This document shows, piece after piece, positions 1-10,092 of a DNA stretch of 64,000 bases. Source of the stretch: Campylobacter pinnipediorum subsp. pinnipediorum (GTDB taxonomy: Bacteria > Campylobacterota > Campylobacteria > Campylobacterales > Campylobacteraceae); the NCBI RefSeq assembly GCF_002021925.1, contig NZ_CP012546.1, forward strand, positions 868,001 to 932,000, given 5' to 3'. A program made the translations under genes and the position numbers. The notes under the pieces were generated by a model, which had not been told where the DNA came from, ran no database searches, and worked only from the letters and a program-made list of their open reading frames with translations. Positions within the stretch are counted from its first letter, which is position 1. Each line of letters opens with the position of its first letter.

Positions 1-947
1 AAATTTTCAAGATTTATTACAACTTTTGATTTATCCAATATACGAAGAACAATACTTTCACCGTTTAATATAGGTAATGTAGATATACGAAAATCATACT
101 CTTTGTCTAAAATTTGAGCAGAAAAACGACCATCTTGAGGTTTTCTACGTTCGGCTATATCCATATTTGATAGCAATTTCATACGGCTAACCATAGGAGG
201 ATATATATCTTTATCAAATATAAATGTTTCAGTAAGTAATCCATCTATACGACTTCTTACTATACAATTTGTTTCCGTTGGTTCTATATGTATATCACTA
301 GCTCTACTTTGAATAGAAGTTTTTAGTATAACTTCTATTAGTTTAAGAATACCAGAGCTTTCATCAGCTTGATTATTTATTGCTGAACTTGAAAGTTCTT
401 TTCTGATTTCTATTATTAGATCTCTTATACTTTCATTTAGTTCTAGTTTATTTATGAATTTATCTATCTGGCTTGGATTTGCTATTGCAACTTTTAATAA
501 CTTTCTATTGAATAAATTTTGAACCTTATCTTGTGTTATAATATCAAAAGGATTTTTAAAGATAACATATACGTTTATCTCATCTTCTTTAATTGGTAAT
601 ATTTCAAAATTTTTAATTTTTGCAATACCTATTTTTTCAGATATGCGATAATCTATACTTACATTATCAAGATCAAATAACTCTAAGTTAAATTCTCTAG
701 AAATTATTTTCAAAAAATCATCTATTATGATTCCAATATCGTTAGTTATAGATGATATATCTAATCTATTTCTTCTATATAGCTCAACCGCAGACATAAT
801 TAAAGTTTCTTCATCTATCAAGTTGTTTTTTATGAGAATATCTACTAGCGATAAATTTTGATTTTGTAAGGTTGTCTCGTCTATTTCTTTTGTTATTTTT
901 TGATTATCCAATAAATGTTTAAATAATATATTTTCAGTTGAATTCAT
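1..947 (-). CDS. ctsE: GspE/PilB/MshE-type secretion traffic ATPase, C-terminus off the window edge
   Basis: The frame is open from an ATG at 947 to the left edge, giving about 315 N-terminal codons. Hand translation shows the marks of GspE/PilB ATPases: ASDIHIEPTE, RIDGLLTE, MDIAERRKPQDGRFS and GESIVLRILDKSKV. The Walker A loop would lie just past the edge. These cytoplasmic hexamers power assembly of a pseudopilus or pilus; in C. jejuni CtsE is needed for natural transformation. The start overlaps the stop of the upstream gene (TAATG), so translation is probably coupled. Family is secure; the cts name rests on the order ctsD-ctsP-(X)-ctsE seen here. Confidence 0.85.
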   Translation of the reverse strand, partial: MNSTENILFKHLLDNQKITKEIDETTLQNQNLSLVDILIKNNLIDEETLIMSAVELYRRNRLDISSITNDIGIIIDDFLKIISREFNLELFDLDNVSIDYRISEKIGIAKIKNFEILPIKEDEINVYVIFKNPFDIITQDKVQNLFNRKLLKVAIANPSQIDKFINKLELNESIRDLIIEIRKELSSSAINNQADESSGILKLIEVILKTSIQSRASDIHIEPTETNCIVRSRIDGLLTETFIFDKDIYPPMVSRMKLLSNMDIAERRKPQDGRFSAQILDKEYDFRISTLPILNGESIVLRILDKSKVVINLEN

Positions 948-1492
948 TACCAGTACTCTATTTCAGAAATAAGCTCATCGTTTTTATATGTTTTTATATA
1001 TATTCTTTGAATTTCATTATAATCATTACTTTTTCCTAATTCATAATAAGTATCTGAATTATTATCATTGAATATATATATCTCTCCATCTTTTTCATAA
1101 TCTTTTTTAACAAATCTATCAAATATCATTGATAGTATATAATCACTTCTTGGAAGTCTTATATAATCTATATTTACACCATCTATTATAGCATGATATA
1201 ATAGTTTTTTCTTAAATAGTATATCAGCAAAATATGCTGCATTCTCTCTTGCTTCTTTTGTTTTTACTAATTTAAAAATAGGTAATGTTAATCTATTTAT
1301 CTGATGCGTATTAAGACAAGATATTGCATAAAGATTTAATATTCCATCATCATTGTTGTCTTTGTAGAATTTCTCAACCGTATTTGAACAAACTTGTGAA
1401 TAATTTTTATTATTAAACCAGTTTTGAATATCTGCACCATTTATAGCAAAACATTGATTTGCTATAAATAAAAATATAAAAATATATCTCAT
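947..1492 (-). CDS. Small secreted protein of the cts/MSHA-like cluster, unknown function
   Basis: A 181-residue protein with a clear N-terminal signal peptide (hydrophobic stretch up to about residue 16, likely cleavage after CFA). The mature part is polar and tyrosine/asparagine-rich and has no motif I recognise. It is locked into the secretion operon by one-base TAATG overlaps on both sides, so a periplasmic or pseudopilus-accessory role in DNA uptake is an inference from position. Either this gene or the next upstream one occupies the place of ctsX in C. jejuni; I cannot tell which from sequence alone. Confidence 0.7.
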   Translation of the reverse strand: MRYIFIFLFIANQCFAINGADIQNWFNNKNYSQVCSNTVEKFYKDNNDDGILNLYAISCLNTHQINRLTLPIFKLVKTKEARENAAYFADILFKKKLLYHAIIDGVNIDYIRLPRSDYILSMIFDRFVKKDYEKDGEIYIFNDNNSDTYYELGKSNDYNEIQRIYIKTYKNDELISEIEYW

Positions 1493-2355
1493 TATAATGT
1501 ATCGCTTTCTATCTTATTAATTAATTTGTTTATGTTTTCACTATTTTTAGATTTGTTGTAGGATTTTAGAACTTTTAAAGCATCGCTTTTTTGATCTAAT
1601 TTGTATTTAGCTATTGCAAATATACTCCAGCTATCTTCGTTAGAATTATCAATCTCATTAGCGTTTAATGACCATTTTAAAGCTTTTTCGTATTCTTTAT
1701 TTTTTAAAAAATACTTTGCTAATTGTATTGCGTATCTTATATCATTCGTTCTATAAAAATTATTTTCTAAAATTTTTTCTTCATCATTAGTTTCGGAATT
1801 TTTTATCTCTATTTGAAATTTTTTATTATTATTTTTATTATTGTATGTGTATTCCTTGCTTTGATTGGTTGGTATAATTTGTTCATTATCTTTTGATTCT
1901 AAAATTGATTGATCGTTTGTAAAATTATCATAATTATATTCTAGATTTATTGTATTTATTTTCAGCCAACCTTGAATTACGTTGCTATTGTTTTGTTGTT
2001 TTGTTGTTTTGTTGTTTTCTATATTATTAATTTGTTTTTTTTCTTCCAATTTATCTGCTATTTTTTGTGCTAAATTATTTTGTTCTATTTCTTTTTCGAA
2101 TTTATTTTTTGATTCAATATTTTTTATCTGAAATTCATTGTTTATATTTCTTTTCATATCACTTTTATCTATTGAGATATTATTATGTAAAAAACTATAC
2201 GCAAGAATTATAATCATAACCAGAAGAAAAATTATTTTTTCATTTTTAATTAAAATAATATATTTTTGAAAATCAATGCGTTTTTTTGATCGCATTGATT
2301 TTTCGTACTGTTCGTATTTTTTTTCAAGTTCTTTTAGTTCTGAAAAATCAAGCAT
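1492..2355 (-). CDS. Membrane-anchored TPR protein, MshN-like
   Basis: 287 residues: a charged cytoplasmic N-terminus (about 1-40), one transmembrane helix (about 41-57, IIFLLVMIIILAYSFL), a long Asn/Lys/Glu-rich low-complexity linker, and a C-terminal pair of TPR-like helices (about 205-275, with RYAIQLAKYFLKNKEYEKAL). This architecture and its place between the ExeA-like ATPase and the traffic ATPase match MshN of MSHA systems. It overlaps the upstream ATPase gene by 8 bp. The linker DNA contains an 8-bp tandem repeat whose unit is not a multiple of three, so copy-number change would shift the frame (see the repeat entry). Confidence 0.7.
   Translation of the reverse strand: MLDFSELKELEKKYEQYEKSMRSKKRIDFQKYIILIKNEKIIFLLVMIIILAYSFLHNNISIDKSDMKRNINNEFQIKNIESKNKFEKEIEQNNLAQKIADKLEEKKQINNIENNKTTKQQNNSNVIQGWLKINTINLEYNYDNFTNDQSILESKDNEQIIPTNQSKEYTYNNKNNNKKFQIEIKNSETNDEEKILENNFYRTNDIRYAIQLAKYFLKNKEYEKALKWSLNANEIDNSNEDSWSIFAIAKYKLDQKSDALKVLKSYNKSKNSENINKLINKIESDTL
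1988..2019. repeat. 8-bp tandem repeat (TTGTTTTG, about four copies) inside a coding region
   Basis: Three perfect copies plus a fourth with one mismatch at its last base, read on the plus strand. On the coding (minus) strand the unit is CAAAACAA and encodes the Asn/Lys/Thr/Gln-rich part of the MshN-like protein. Eight is not divisible by three, so slippage of one unit would truncate the protein. Confidence 0.8.
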
Positions 2356-3166
2356 TTATAATCCCTAATGATATTGCTGCCATATGGAGTATTTTATAAT
2401 TTTTTCTTAAATCAGTCAAAAATGACGGCTGGTTTACCTCATAGCTTTCACAAATTTCAAAAAATTTATACATAAGTTTATTTATATTTCTTAAATTTCC
2501 ATCGGTAAAGTTGTATATTATTTGATAATCTTCATCGTTAAAATTAATTTTGTTAATAAAATTTTCTATCTTTTTTTGAATATAAAGTCTTATCTCTGGC
2601 ATTTCAGCACTTTTTAATTCTATACTTTCCCAAATTCTAGTTTGAAAATAGTCTTTAGCTAGCAGATCTTCATTTTCTGTCTTGTGAATGGTAAATAAAA
2701 ACTTAAAAAATCTGCTATCAGCCATAAGCCTGATTTTTTCTATTAGTTCTGGTGGATATAATTGAGCTTCATCTAAAATAACTATTTTTTGATTGTTTAT
2801 ATGTTTTTCATCTGCTTTAAATTTAGACGAATACGCTCTTAAAAAATTTTCAAAATTTTCAATATCTGGATTTTTATCTCCAAAAATTTTCCCATATATA
2901 GCATAAATAAAATCTTTCTCACTAAAAAATGGATGAGAAAAAAATATTATATCATTTTTATCTTTTAAATCATTTTTTATTTTATTTAATAAAAATGTTT
3001 TACCACTCCCAGGTTTACCATAAAACAAAACTAACTTTAAAGGTTTTTTAAGGGCTGATACTATTTTGTTATAACAGCTGACCGATTTATCTAAATTAAT
3101 AAACCAGTCTAAATTGTCATCTTCAATAAAGTTATTTTTTATTGTTGTGTATACATTATCTTTCAT
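2348..3166 (-). CDS. ctsP: ExeA/MshM-like AAA ATPase of the competence secretion system
   Basis: About 272 residues from the ATG at 3166; a TTG at 3187 is the alternative but would deepen the overlap with the secretin gene. Walker A is GKPGSGKT near residue 50 and Walker B is KIVILDEAQ, with the ExeA-type arrangement in which Walker B runs into EAQ. A C-terminal helical lid region follows. MshM/ExeA ATPases help place or assemble the secretin; C. jejuni CtsP is a nucleotide-binding protein required for natural transformation. It sits directly downstream of the secretin gene and overlaps the TPR gene by 8 bp. Confidence 0.8.
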   Translation of the reverse strand: MKDNVYTTIKNNFIEDDNLDWFINLDKSVSCYNKIVSALKKPLKLVLFYGKPGSGKTFLLNKIKNDLKDKNDIIFFSHPFFSEKDFIYAIYGKIFGDKNPDIENFENFLRAYSSKFKADEKHINNQKIVILDEAQLYPPELIEKIRLMADSRFFKFLFTIHKTENEDLLAKDYFQTRIWESIELKSAEMPEIRLYIQKKIENFINKINFNDEDYQIIYNFTDGNLRNINKLMYKFFEICESYEVNQPSFLTDLRKNYKILHMAAISLGIINA

Positions 3167-4712
3167 ATATCGACTTTGAGAAACCAAGTTCTTTTAGGCT
3201 ATTTGCAACTGGCTTTTGATCTTCTATATCTATTACTCTAGGAGTAATAACAAAAATAAGTTCTGTTGTGGTTAGTATATCATTTGTTGATTTAAATGCA
3301 TTTCCTATCAAAGGTATATCACTAAGAAGAGGAACTCTTGTGTTTCTTTTTGATTTTTGTTGATCAATTAATCCTCCTAGTATTATAGTATCTCCGCTAT
3401 TAACATGAACAACTGTAGATATTTTTTTCTGTAAAGTGTCTGGTGCTATTGATCTTTCTCCATTTAAATTTAGTCTATTAGCGGTTCCACTTAAGCTGCT
3501 TAGTGAAGGATTGATTCTAAGCATTATCCTATTATCTTCAGATACCTCCGGCAATAGGTTGAGTAAAATACCAACAAATGTAGAATATTGTTTGTATGTA
3601 ACATTGAGCCTTCCAGATTCACTTGCTTCACTAGTTTCTTGAATTTTATAATTTATATTTTCTCCAACTGTTATTAGTGCCTGTTGATTATTTAATGTTG
3701 TAACTTTTGGGCTAGATATAACTTTTGTTTTTCCGTTTGTTTCTAAAAAATTAAGAACACCATCTATATTTAAATTTAAAGCAGCACCTAATCTTAGAGT
3801 ACTCTGAGAACCACCAAAATTAAGTGAATTTGTGCTTATTCGAAATGAGCTAGGGGTTGAAATTTCTGTTGTTCTTACTGCAGATTTATCATCTGCACCT
3901 TTTTGTTCTATATTACTAAACACATTAGAGTTAAAACCTAATTCAAATTTAGACCAATCAACACCCTTTTTGTATTGGTTGTTTAATTCGACAGATATAA
4001 TAGACACATCTATAACAACTTGTTTTTTTAATCTTTTTTGTATTTGATGTATGTAGCTTTCCGCTCTTTTGATTTGAGATGGAGTTCCTGTTATTGTTAT
4101 TAATCCAGCATTTGAATTAATAATAGGATCAGGAGCAGATATATTTTCTGTAGTATTGTTTAATATAGCTTTTAGTTCTACTCCGAGTTTTTCCCAGAAA
4201 TCAAATTTTTCTATTGTACTTATTATGTTATCTTGGTTTTTTGTATCTGAAGATGATTCCTTTGAGTTAGAATTTTCTCCAAATTCAATAGGAGATGAAT
4301 CAACAGAGGCTTTTGTTACAGCTCTTCCTTCTCTAACTGATGTTATATAATCTATCTTAAATGTTTTTGTTTTTAGCGCTGAAATTTTTAAAACATTATT
4401 TGAAAATTCATAGTTTAAATTATTTTCACTAAGCAATATATTCAAGCTATCGCTCAATGACATATTTTTTATATTTATTCCAGATATCTTATCGGATAAT
4501 ATTTTTTTACTATAATTATCTTTTACAACAACACTAAAATAGCACATATCTGATATTTGATTAATAATTTCGCTAATTGTAATATCTTCTAGAATTTTTA
4601 TATTAAAGCTTCTACTTAGACAGTTGCTTTCTTTTGCATTAAGAGCATCTGTTGTTAAGATTATTATTGAAGTAAATGTAAAAAGTAAATTTTTACTTAG
4701 AAATTTGAACAT
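3156..4712 (-). CDS. ctsD: Outer-membrane secretin of the competence/type II-like system (MshL-type)
   Basis: 518 residues with a signal peptide (to about residue 26, cleavage near ALNA), an N-terminal STN-like domain, an N1/KH-type domain (LITITGTPSQIKRAESYI) and a C-terminal secretin barrel: TKVISSPKVTTLNNQQALI, VNSGDTIILGGLI and PLLSDIPLIGNAF are hallmark secretin strings. It should form the outer-membrane ring of the DNA-uptake machine. The start at 4712 has a GAGGG element upstream and overlaps the MshK-like gene by 20 bp. CtsD in C. jejuni is the secretin required for transformation. Confidence 0.88.
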   Translation of the reverse strand: MFKFLSKNLLFTFTSIIILTTDALNAKESNCLSRSFNIKILEDITISEIINQISDMCYFSVVVKDNYSKKILSDKISGINIKNMSLSDSLNILLSENNLNYEFSNNVLKISALKTKTFKIDYITSVREGRAVTKASVDSSPIEFGENSNSKESSSDTKNQDNIISTIEKFDFWEKLGVELKAILNNTTENISAPDPIINSNAGLITITGTPSQIKRAESYIHQIQKRLKKQVVIDVSIISVELNNQYKKGVDWSKFELGFNSNVFSNIEQKGADDKSAVRTTEISTPSSFRISTNSLNFGGSQSTLRLGAALNLNIDGVLNFLETNGKTKVISSPKVTTLNNQQALITVGENINYKIQETSEASESGRLNVTYKQYSTFVGILLNLLPEVSEDNRIMLRINPSLSSLSGTANRLNLNGERSIAPDTLQKKISTVVHVNSGDTIILGGLIDQQKSKRNTRVPLLSDIPLIGNAFKSTNDILTTTELIFVITPRVIDIEDQKPVANSLKELGFSKSIYER

Positions 4713-5118
4713 TTGAATTTTCCCTCGCTATTTTTAATGTTTGTTTTTCGTTTTGGCTTGATAAAACAACACTTTCGCTTGATATATTTGTTATAATAGC
4801 ATTTTCTATACTATCACCTATTTTATACCACTTATCGTTTATTTTGGCTCTATTGCTCATAATAGCTTTTAATACAAATATATTGTTGATACCATCATTT
4901 AAATCTTGTGTAGTAATTTTATTTTGAACTTTTGAAGAAATAAAAGGATTTTCTACTATTTCTAACTCCTCTTTTTTTAAGCCTACTCTTACTTTTGATA
5001 TTCTTTCAAATATTTGTTCCTGTGAAGCAGTCTCATTTTGTATGATATTATTTTCGTTACCAATAGTTGATGTGTATAATAAAAACAATATTATAAAAAA
5101 TTTATTTGTTATTTTCAT
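4693..5118 (-). CDS. Small exported protein, MshK/PilP-like
   Basis: About 141 residues from the ATG at 5118 (TAATG overlap with the upstream gene; a purine-rich GGGGGA lies upstream). An ATG at 5136 would add six residues before the signal peptide and is less likely. After the signal peptide (to about residue 20) the C-terminal half reads VLKAIMSNRAKINDKWYKIG followed by a beta-rich stretch, the fold pattern of MshK/PilP/GspC HR-type domains that bridge the inner-membrane platform and the secretin. It lies immediately upstream of the secretin gene, where ctsR lies in C. jejuni. Confidence 0.6.
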   Translation of the reverse strand: MKITNKFFIILFLLYTSTIGNENNIIQNETASQEQIFERISKVRVGLKKEELEIVENPFISSKVQNKITTQDLNDGINNIFVLKAIMSNRAKINDKWYKIGDSIENAIITNISSESVVLSSQNEKQTLKIARENSNVQISK

Positions 5119-5765
5119 TAGTATTTCATCCCCCATACAGATATTCCAAGTTTTGCATCAAGATCATTGTCAGTAGAGTTTATATCTAATTTGTTAAGAT
5201 CAACAACAAGCTTAGACTCTTCTATTTTATTTATATAATTTATTAAACTTTTAAAATTTCCTTTTGTATATATGTCTATATTTAAAAATTGTTCTATTTT
5301 TTGATATCCAGGATTTTTAAACTCATTGTGCAAATTTAGTATTTGAATTCCAGTACTCTTTGCTAGTAAAACCATGTTGTCTACAAAATTAGCCCAGTTT
5401 TGTTCATTAAATAATAAATAAGATAATTCTCTTAGTCTTTTATCAAAATAGTTATTTATTTCTATTTTATTGTATAAAGTTTTGTTTAGCAAATTTAAGG
5501 CTTTTGTTTGTCTGTTGATTTCAAACTCAATATCCCCATCTGCAGAGCTGACTGATTTTAAATAGTGGTTTGTATTGGATAATTTTGTGCCTATATCAGC
5601 ATGTCTATCTCTATTTGATTCAAAAAAATTAGTAGAAGAATCAAATGCAATAAGGTATATTATAATAATTGTAAATAAAGCAGCCCCAATAAAAATAATA
5701 AAAACCTCGCTTTGGTTTTTTTGTTCAAAATAATTGTCTAATTTATCCAATATATCACTTCCCAT
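5118..5765 (-). CDS. Inner-membrane platform protein, MshJ/PilO-like
   Basis: 215 residues with one N-terminal transmembrane helix (about 22-41, VFIIFIGAALFTIIIIYLIA), a coiled-coil segment and a small periplasmic alpha/beta domain (about 125-215). This is the shape of PilO/GspM/MshJ, which pair with the PilN-like partner in the inner-membrane platform. The gene overlaps its upstream neighbour by one base (TAATG) and the downstream MshK-like gene shares its stop codon. Sequence similarity in this family is weak, so the call leans on topology and position. Confidence 0.6.
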   Translation of the reverse strand: MGSDILDKLDNYFEQKNQSEVFIIFIGAALFTIIIIYLIAFDSSTNFFESNRDRHADIGTKLSNTNHYLKSVSSADGDIEFEINRQTKALNLLNKTLYNKIEINNYFDKRLRELSYLLFNEQNWANFVDNMVLLAKSTGIQILNLHNEFKNPGYQKIEQFLNIDIYTKGNFKSLINYINKIEESKLVVDLNKLDINSTDNDLDAKLGISVWGMKY

Positions 5766-7297
5766 TATTTTATCTCCACGCTTATATTGCTTTCGTAAAA
5801 TTTAATAGGTTTTTCAATAAACGATATTTCTTTCGTTCCAACTGAATAATTTGGCGACTTTGCAATAGATTTTATAAACTCTGTTATTTTTTTATCACTA
5901 TCACTTTGCACTCTAATGGTTATGTTTTTATCATTGCTATAAATTCTTTTTATTTTAATTTCTTCTTTATTTAACAAATTACTTAAATCATATAAAACTA
6001 TACTTTTCATTTTATAATTATTTTTTTTATCATCTATTTCACTTAGTAATTTTTTTCTAAAATCAAATCTTTGTTCTTCTTCAGTCAATTTATCTCTAAC
6101 TATGTTTTTTTCTTTATTTAGGTTTTCTAATTTTGACTTTATTCTTAGTTCATCATTATGTTTAATATTATACTCTTCTTGCATTTTATCAGCTTCTTTT
6201 TGTAAAAAAAATCCATATGAGTAATTAAAAATTGGATAAGAAAGAGAAAGTAAAAAAGATGCTGTAAGAGTTGTAATAAACTTTCCGCTTTTTCTTTGAA
6301 AAAATGGTGGAGGTCTTTTGAATATAGAAAAGTTAAGATCATCATTTTCCTCTTCTTTGTAATTCCAACCTTCTATGCTCATTAAATTGTGGTTTTGCGC
6401 AAAATAAATGTTGTTTTTATTTATGGCTAAATCGGCATTTAAATCAGAGACAGGTAACTCTAATTTTTGAGAAACAAATTTGGATAATCCATTTATGTTG
6501 CCTATATCTGTATCTATAAATATATTGTTTATACTTATATCATAAATTCTATTTAAACTGTTTATAATATCTGATATATAAGAAAAACAATCATCTAATA
6601 TGTAAAAAATATCTTTTGAAAAAATATTATCTTCACTATCATCTTTAGATATACCATTTTGTTTAAGCATGTTAAAAAAAAGTTTATCGCTTGTTCGCTC
6701 GCCTGCCTGTTCACAAAATTTATCTTTTAGATATGTTAAATTATATCTTAATGATCTTGAGGTAAAATATTCGCCACCTTGATATACAGCTAAAAACGCA
6801 TCATCTTTTGAAAGATTAATAAAACAATCAATATTTGATTTTTGTATCAAATTTTTCTTATACATAGCACTATATAGTAATGGTGCTATTCCTACATAAT
6901 CAATATATTTTATATTTTCAATGGTGTTTTGAAAAATGCCATTTAATGTTTCTGTATCTATGACAAAAACATTAAAAAATCTATTTTCTGCATTTAACCC
7001 CGACATTTCTATATATGAAATTTTATAATCTTTTTCTGTATCCAAAGAAAGCTCTTCATAAGCTTTAATTGATAGTATATTTGCCAGATCATCATTGCTT
7101 ATACTTTTTGGTATTTCTATTATTGCAGTATTTAAGCTTTTAAGTTTTAAATAAGATATAAAAAAATGATTTTTGTATGATAAATTCTTGCTTATTTCAA
7201 ATATGGTAACTTTATTATTTCTAAATTTGAAAGCTTCACCATTATAAGGATCGATCGTTATCATAACATCATTACTTTCAACTTTATTGTTGGTCAT
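5765..7297 (-). CDS. PilM-PilN fusion-like platform protein, MshI-like
   Basis: 510 residues. Residues about 1-335 look like a cytoplasmic actin-like PilM/GspL domain (VMITIDPYNG near the start, GGEYFTSRSL near 175). A transmembrane helix lies at about 340-362, followed by a coiled coil and a small periplasmic PilN-like domain. One polypeptide covering both PilM and PilN roles is typical of MshI and GspL. It is the first gene of the minus-strand cluster, with 60 bp to era, so the operon promoter may lie at about 7300-7357. It would anchor the traffic ATPase to the membrane platform. Confidence 0.6.
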   Translation of the reverse strand: MTNNKVESNDVMITIDPYNGEAFKFRNNKVTIFEISKNLSYKNHFFISYLKLKSLNTAIIEIPKSISNDDLANILSIKAYEELSLDTEKDYKISYIEMSGLNAENRFFNVFVIDTETLNGIFQNTIENIKYIDYVGIAPLLYSAMYKKNLIQKSNIDCFINLSKDDAFLAVYQGGEYFTSRSLRYNLTYLKDKFCEQAGERTSDKLFFNMLKQNGISKDDSEDNIFSKDIFYILDDCFSYISDIINSLNRIYDISINNIFIDTDIGNINGLSKFVSQKLELPVSDLNADLAINKNNIYFAQNHNLMSIEGWNYKEEENDDLNFSIFKRPPPFFQRKSGKFITTLTASFLLSLSYPIFNYSYGFFLQKEADKMQEEYNIKHNDELRIKSKLENLNKEKNIVRDKLTEEEQRFDFRKKLLSEIDDKKNNYKMKSIVLYDLSNLLNKEEIKIKRIYSNDKNITIRVQSDSDKKITEFIKSIAKSPNYSVGTKEISFIEKPIKFYESNISVEIK

Positions 7298-7357
7298 GCA
7301 AAACCTTAATACTTAATTATTAAAAAGTATATATTTTATTTGATTTTCATTTAAAAG

Positions 7358-8227
7358 TCAATATAAATTTTGGCTACTTATAAATTTTTCATCTTTAGTC
7401 CAGCCTTTTTTAATAATCACATTTGTCTTTAAGAATATTTTTTTTCCAACTAAATTACAAATTAATTTTCTAGCATGTATGCCTATTCTTTTTAGAGTAC
7501 TTCCATCTTTACCAATAATCATTGATTTATGTGATTTTTTTTCTGTTATTATTGTTGAATAAATCTCAATAATTTGATCTTTTTCTATAACTTTATCAAT
7601 AATAACATCGCTAGAATAAGGTATTTCATCACTTAAATTTTCATATATCGATTCTAATATAAATTCTTTAAAAATTTCTTTTTCGTTCGTGTTTGTTATA
7701 AAATCTGGATCAAAAAAATACTCATGTTCTGGTAAAATTTTAACTATCTCATCTAAAAGTAAATTATTATAACTATTTCCTTTTATGCTAAAAGGTATTA
7801 AGGCTATAAAATTATCTTGAAATTTTTGATATTCTGATATTTTTTTTAGCAAAATATCATTTTTTACCTTGTCTACTTTACTAATTACCAAAATATGAGG
7901 TTTTTGCGGGTTTAATTGTAAAAATTCTTCATAGTCCAAAGTGCTATCATAAACAGAAGCCATAAATACTATCGCATCACAATCAGACATAGCTTTCTTG
8001 GCATCTTCTATCATAAGCTTGTTTAAAACTTTTTCACTTTTATGAAGTCCTGGAGTATCTATAAAAATTACTTGATTATCTTTATGCATTACTATGCCAT
8101 TGATTTTTCTTCTTGTGGCATTTTGTTTATGTGAAACTATTGTTATTTTTTCATTAAGTAAAGCATTTAAGAGCGAACTCTTACCAGCATTTGTTCGCCC
8201 TATGATACTAACAAAACCGGATTTCAA
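7358..8227 (-). CDS. era: GTPase Era
   Basis: 289 residues. G1 is GRTNAGKS (10-17), G3 is DTPGLHKS, the G4 position reads SKVD instead of NKxD, and a C-terminal KH domain contains [18 protein letters not shown]. Era binds 16S rRNA near its 3' end and helps mature the 30S subunit. The start is TTG at 8227, forming a TTGA overlap with the stop of hslU; starting at residue 1 keeps the standard beta-strand before the P-loop. The order hslV-hslU-era is as in C. jejuni. Confidence 0.95.
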   Translation of the reverse strand: MKSGFVSIIGRTNAGKSSLLNALLNEKITIVSHKQNATRRKINGIVMHKDNQVIFIDTPGLHKSEKVLNKLMIEDAKKAMSDCDAIVFMASVYDSTLDYEEFLQLNPQKPHILVISKVDKVKNDILLKKISEYQKFQDNFIALIPFSIKGNSYNNLLLDEIVKILPEHEYFFDPDFITNTNEKEIFKEFILESIYENLSDEIPYSSDVIIDKVIEKDQIIEIYSTIITEKKSHKSMIIGKDGSTLKRIGIHARKLICNLVGKKIFLKTNVIIKKGWTKDEKFISSQNLY

Positions 8228-9546
8228 AGTATATACCTTGCAAGATCTTGATTTTGAACTATATTTTCAAGTTTTTCTCTAACAAGCTCTTTTGTTACTG
8301 TTATCTTTTCTCCAGCTTTATCGCTTGCTTCAAAACTTATATCTTCTATTACTTTTTCGATAACAGTGTGTAGTCTTCTAGCACCTATATCTTCCATGCT
8401 TTCATTGGCATTTTGTGCTATTTTTGCTATCTCTTTTATGGCTTCATCATCAAAAACTAGCTCAACATTTTCAGTTTTTAATAGTGCGATATACTGTTTT
8501 AAAAGTGAATTTTTTGGTTGAGTTAAAATTTTATATAAAACGCTTTCATCTAAGCTATTTAATTCAACCCTTAAAGGAAATCTACCTTGAAGTTCTGGTA
8601 TAAGATCGCTTGGTTTACTTATATGAAAGGCACCTGCCGCTATAAAAAGTATATGATCTGTTTTTATATTTCCAAATTTTGTTGAAACCAAAGAGCCTTC
8701 AACTATAGGTAAAAGATCTCTTTGAACACCTTCTTTGCTTGGATCTTGCCTACTTGAATTCCCAGAACTAACAGCAACTTTATCAATCTCATCTATAAAT
8801 ATAATACCTTCATTTTCAGCTCTTCTTATAGCTTCTGATTTTATATCATCTATATTTAAAATTTTTTCATTTGCTTCTGACTCTAGTGCTTTTTTAGCAT
8901 CTTTTACTTTCATATCTTTTTTTACATTTTTATTCGTAATTCCAATGATTTTAATAAAACTTTCTTGCATTTGAGCCATATCTGGTGGCATATGTGAGTT
9001 TGTATCAATAGCGCTTTGTTCTACTTCTATCTCTATGGTTAAATCATCTAAGTCACCATTTCTAAATTTATTTACCATTTTTTCTCGGCTTTTTTCATAA
9101 TCGGCTTGTTTTTCTTCGCTAGCACCTTTTGGAAGTGGTGGAAGTAACTTTTTGATAATTTTATTTTCTATGTATTCTTCTATTTTTTCTTTGTTTTTTT
9201 CGCTTTGTTCTGATTTTATTAGATTAAAAGAAGCCATAACAAGATCTCTAACCATGCTTTCAACATCGCGACCCACAAATCCAACTTCTGTGTATTTGCT
9301 AGCTTCCACTTTTACAAAAGGAAGTCCCATAAGCTTAGATAGTCTACGAGCTATTTCTGTCTTTCCAACACCGGTAGAACCTATCATAAGTATGTTTTTT
9401 GGAACTATATCATCTTGTATTGATTTTTCAAGCTTCATTCTTCTATATCTATTTCTTAAAGCTATGGCTATTATTTTTTTAGCGTTTTTTTGCCCGATAA
9501 CATAATCATCCAAAAACTCAACTATTTGTTTTGGTGTCATATTCAT
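8224..9546 (-). CDS. hslU: ATP-dependent protease ATPase subunit HslU
   Basis: 440 residues, normal for HslU. The N-terminus [20 protein letters not shown], Walker A GSTGVGKT (56-63), Walker B IIFIDEID, and a C-terminal tail ending in ARYIL that docks into HslV are all present. It forms a hexameric unfoldase on the HslV protease. The ATG overlaps the hslV stop by one base (TAATG), and era follows with a four-base overlap, so translation should be coupled. Confidence 0.97.
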   Translation of the reverse strand: MNMTPKQIVEFLDDYVIGQKNAKKIIAIALRNRYRRMKLEKSIQDDIVPKNILMIGSTGVGKTEIARRLSKLMGLPFVKVEASKYTEVGFVGRDVESMVRDLVMASFNLIKSEQSEKNKEKIEEYIENKIIKKLLPPLPKGASEEKQADYEKSREKMVNKFRNGDLDDLTIEIEVEQSAIDTNSHMPPDMAQMQESFIKIIGITNKNVKKDMKVKDAKKALESEANEKILNIDDIKSEAIRRAENEGIIFIDEIDKVAVSSGNSSRQDPSKEGVQRDLLPIVEGSLVSTKFGNIKTDHILFIAAGAFHISKPSDLIPELQGRFPLRVELNSLDESVLYKILTQPKNSLLKQYIALLKTENVELVFDDEAIKEIAKIAQNANESMEDIGARRLHTVIEKVIEDISFEASDKAGEKITVTKELVREKLENIVQNQDLARYIL

Positions 9547-10091
9547 TATTTTTCATCCTCTATAACATAAGTTTTTATATTTGTATTTGTATATATACAA
9601 ATTTCTCCAGCTATATTTAAGCTCTGTTTTACAAGCTCTTCTTCATCGATATCAGCATTTACTCTATCTAATGCTCTAGCTGCCGATAATGCATAATTTC
9701 CGCCACTTCCTATAGCTGCTATTTTTCCATCTTCTGGCTCTACAACATCACCAGTTCCACTTAGTAAAAAAATCTTTTCTCTATTTAAAACAAGCATCAT
9801 TGCTTCAAGTTTTCTAAGATACTTATCTTTTCTCCACTCTTTTGAAAACTCAATAACTGCTTTTAAAAGATCGCCCTTGGCTTGTTCTAAATTCTTTTCA
9901 AACATATCAAAAAGATTAAAGGCATCAGCTGTGCTACCAGCAAAACCAGCTATAACCTTTCCATTGTGTATTTTTCTTATTTTTGTGGCATTTCCTTTAA
10001 GTATTGTATTGCCAAAGCTAACTTGTCCGTCACCGCCTATGACAGACTTGTTTTTTCCTTTATATGCTAGTATGGTTGTTGCATGAAACAC
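9546..10091 (-). CDS. hslV: ATP-dependent protease proteolytic subunit HslV
   Basis: Proteasome-like threonine protease. I choose the GTG at 10091, giving FHATTIL at the N-terminus, because GAGG lies 9 nt upstream; a GTG at 10100 would overlap the end of rplI and add three residues. The catalytic threonine is the first T of ATTIL, exposed after removal of a short propeptide. [11 protein letters not shown] and [14 protein letters not shown] are conserved HslV strings. It lies between rplI and hslU with near-zero spacing. Confidence 0.96.
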   Translation of the reverse strand: MFHATTILAYKGKNKSVIGGDGQVSFGNTILKGNATKIRKIHNGKVIAGFAGSTADAFNLFDMFEKNLEQAKGDLLKAVIEFSKEWRKDKYLRKLEAMMLVLNREKIFLLSGTGDVVEPEDGKIAAIGSGGNYALSAARALDRVNADIDEEELVKQSLNIAGEICIYTNTNIKTYVIEDEK

Positions 10092-10092
10092 T

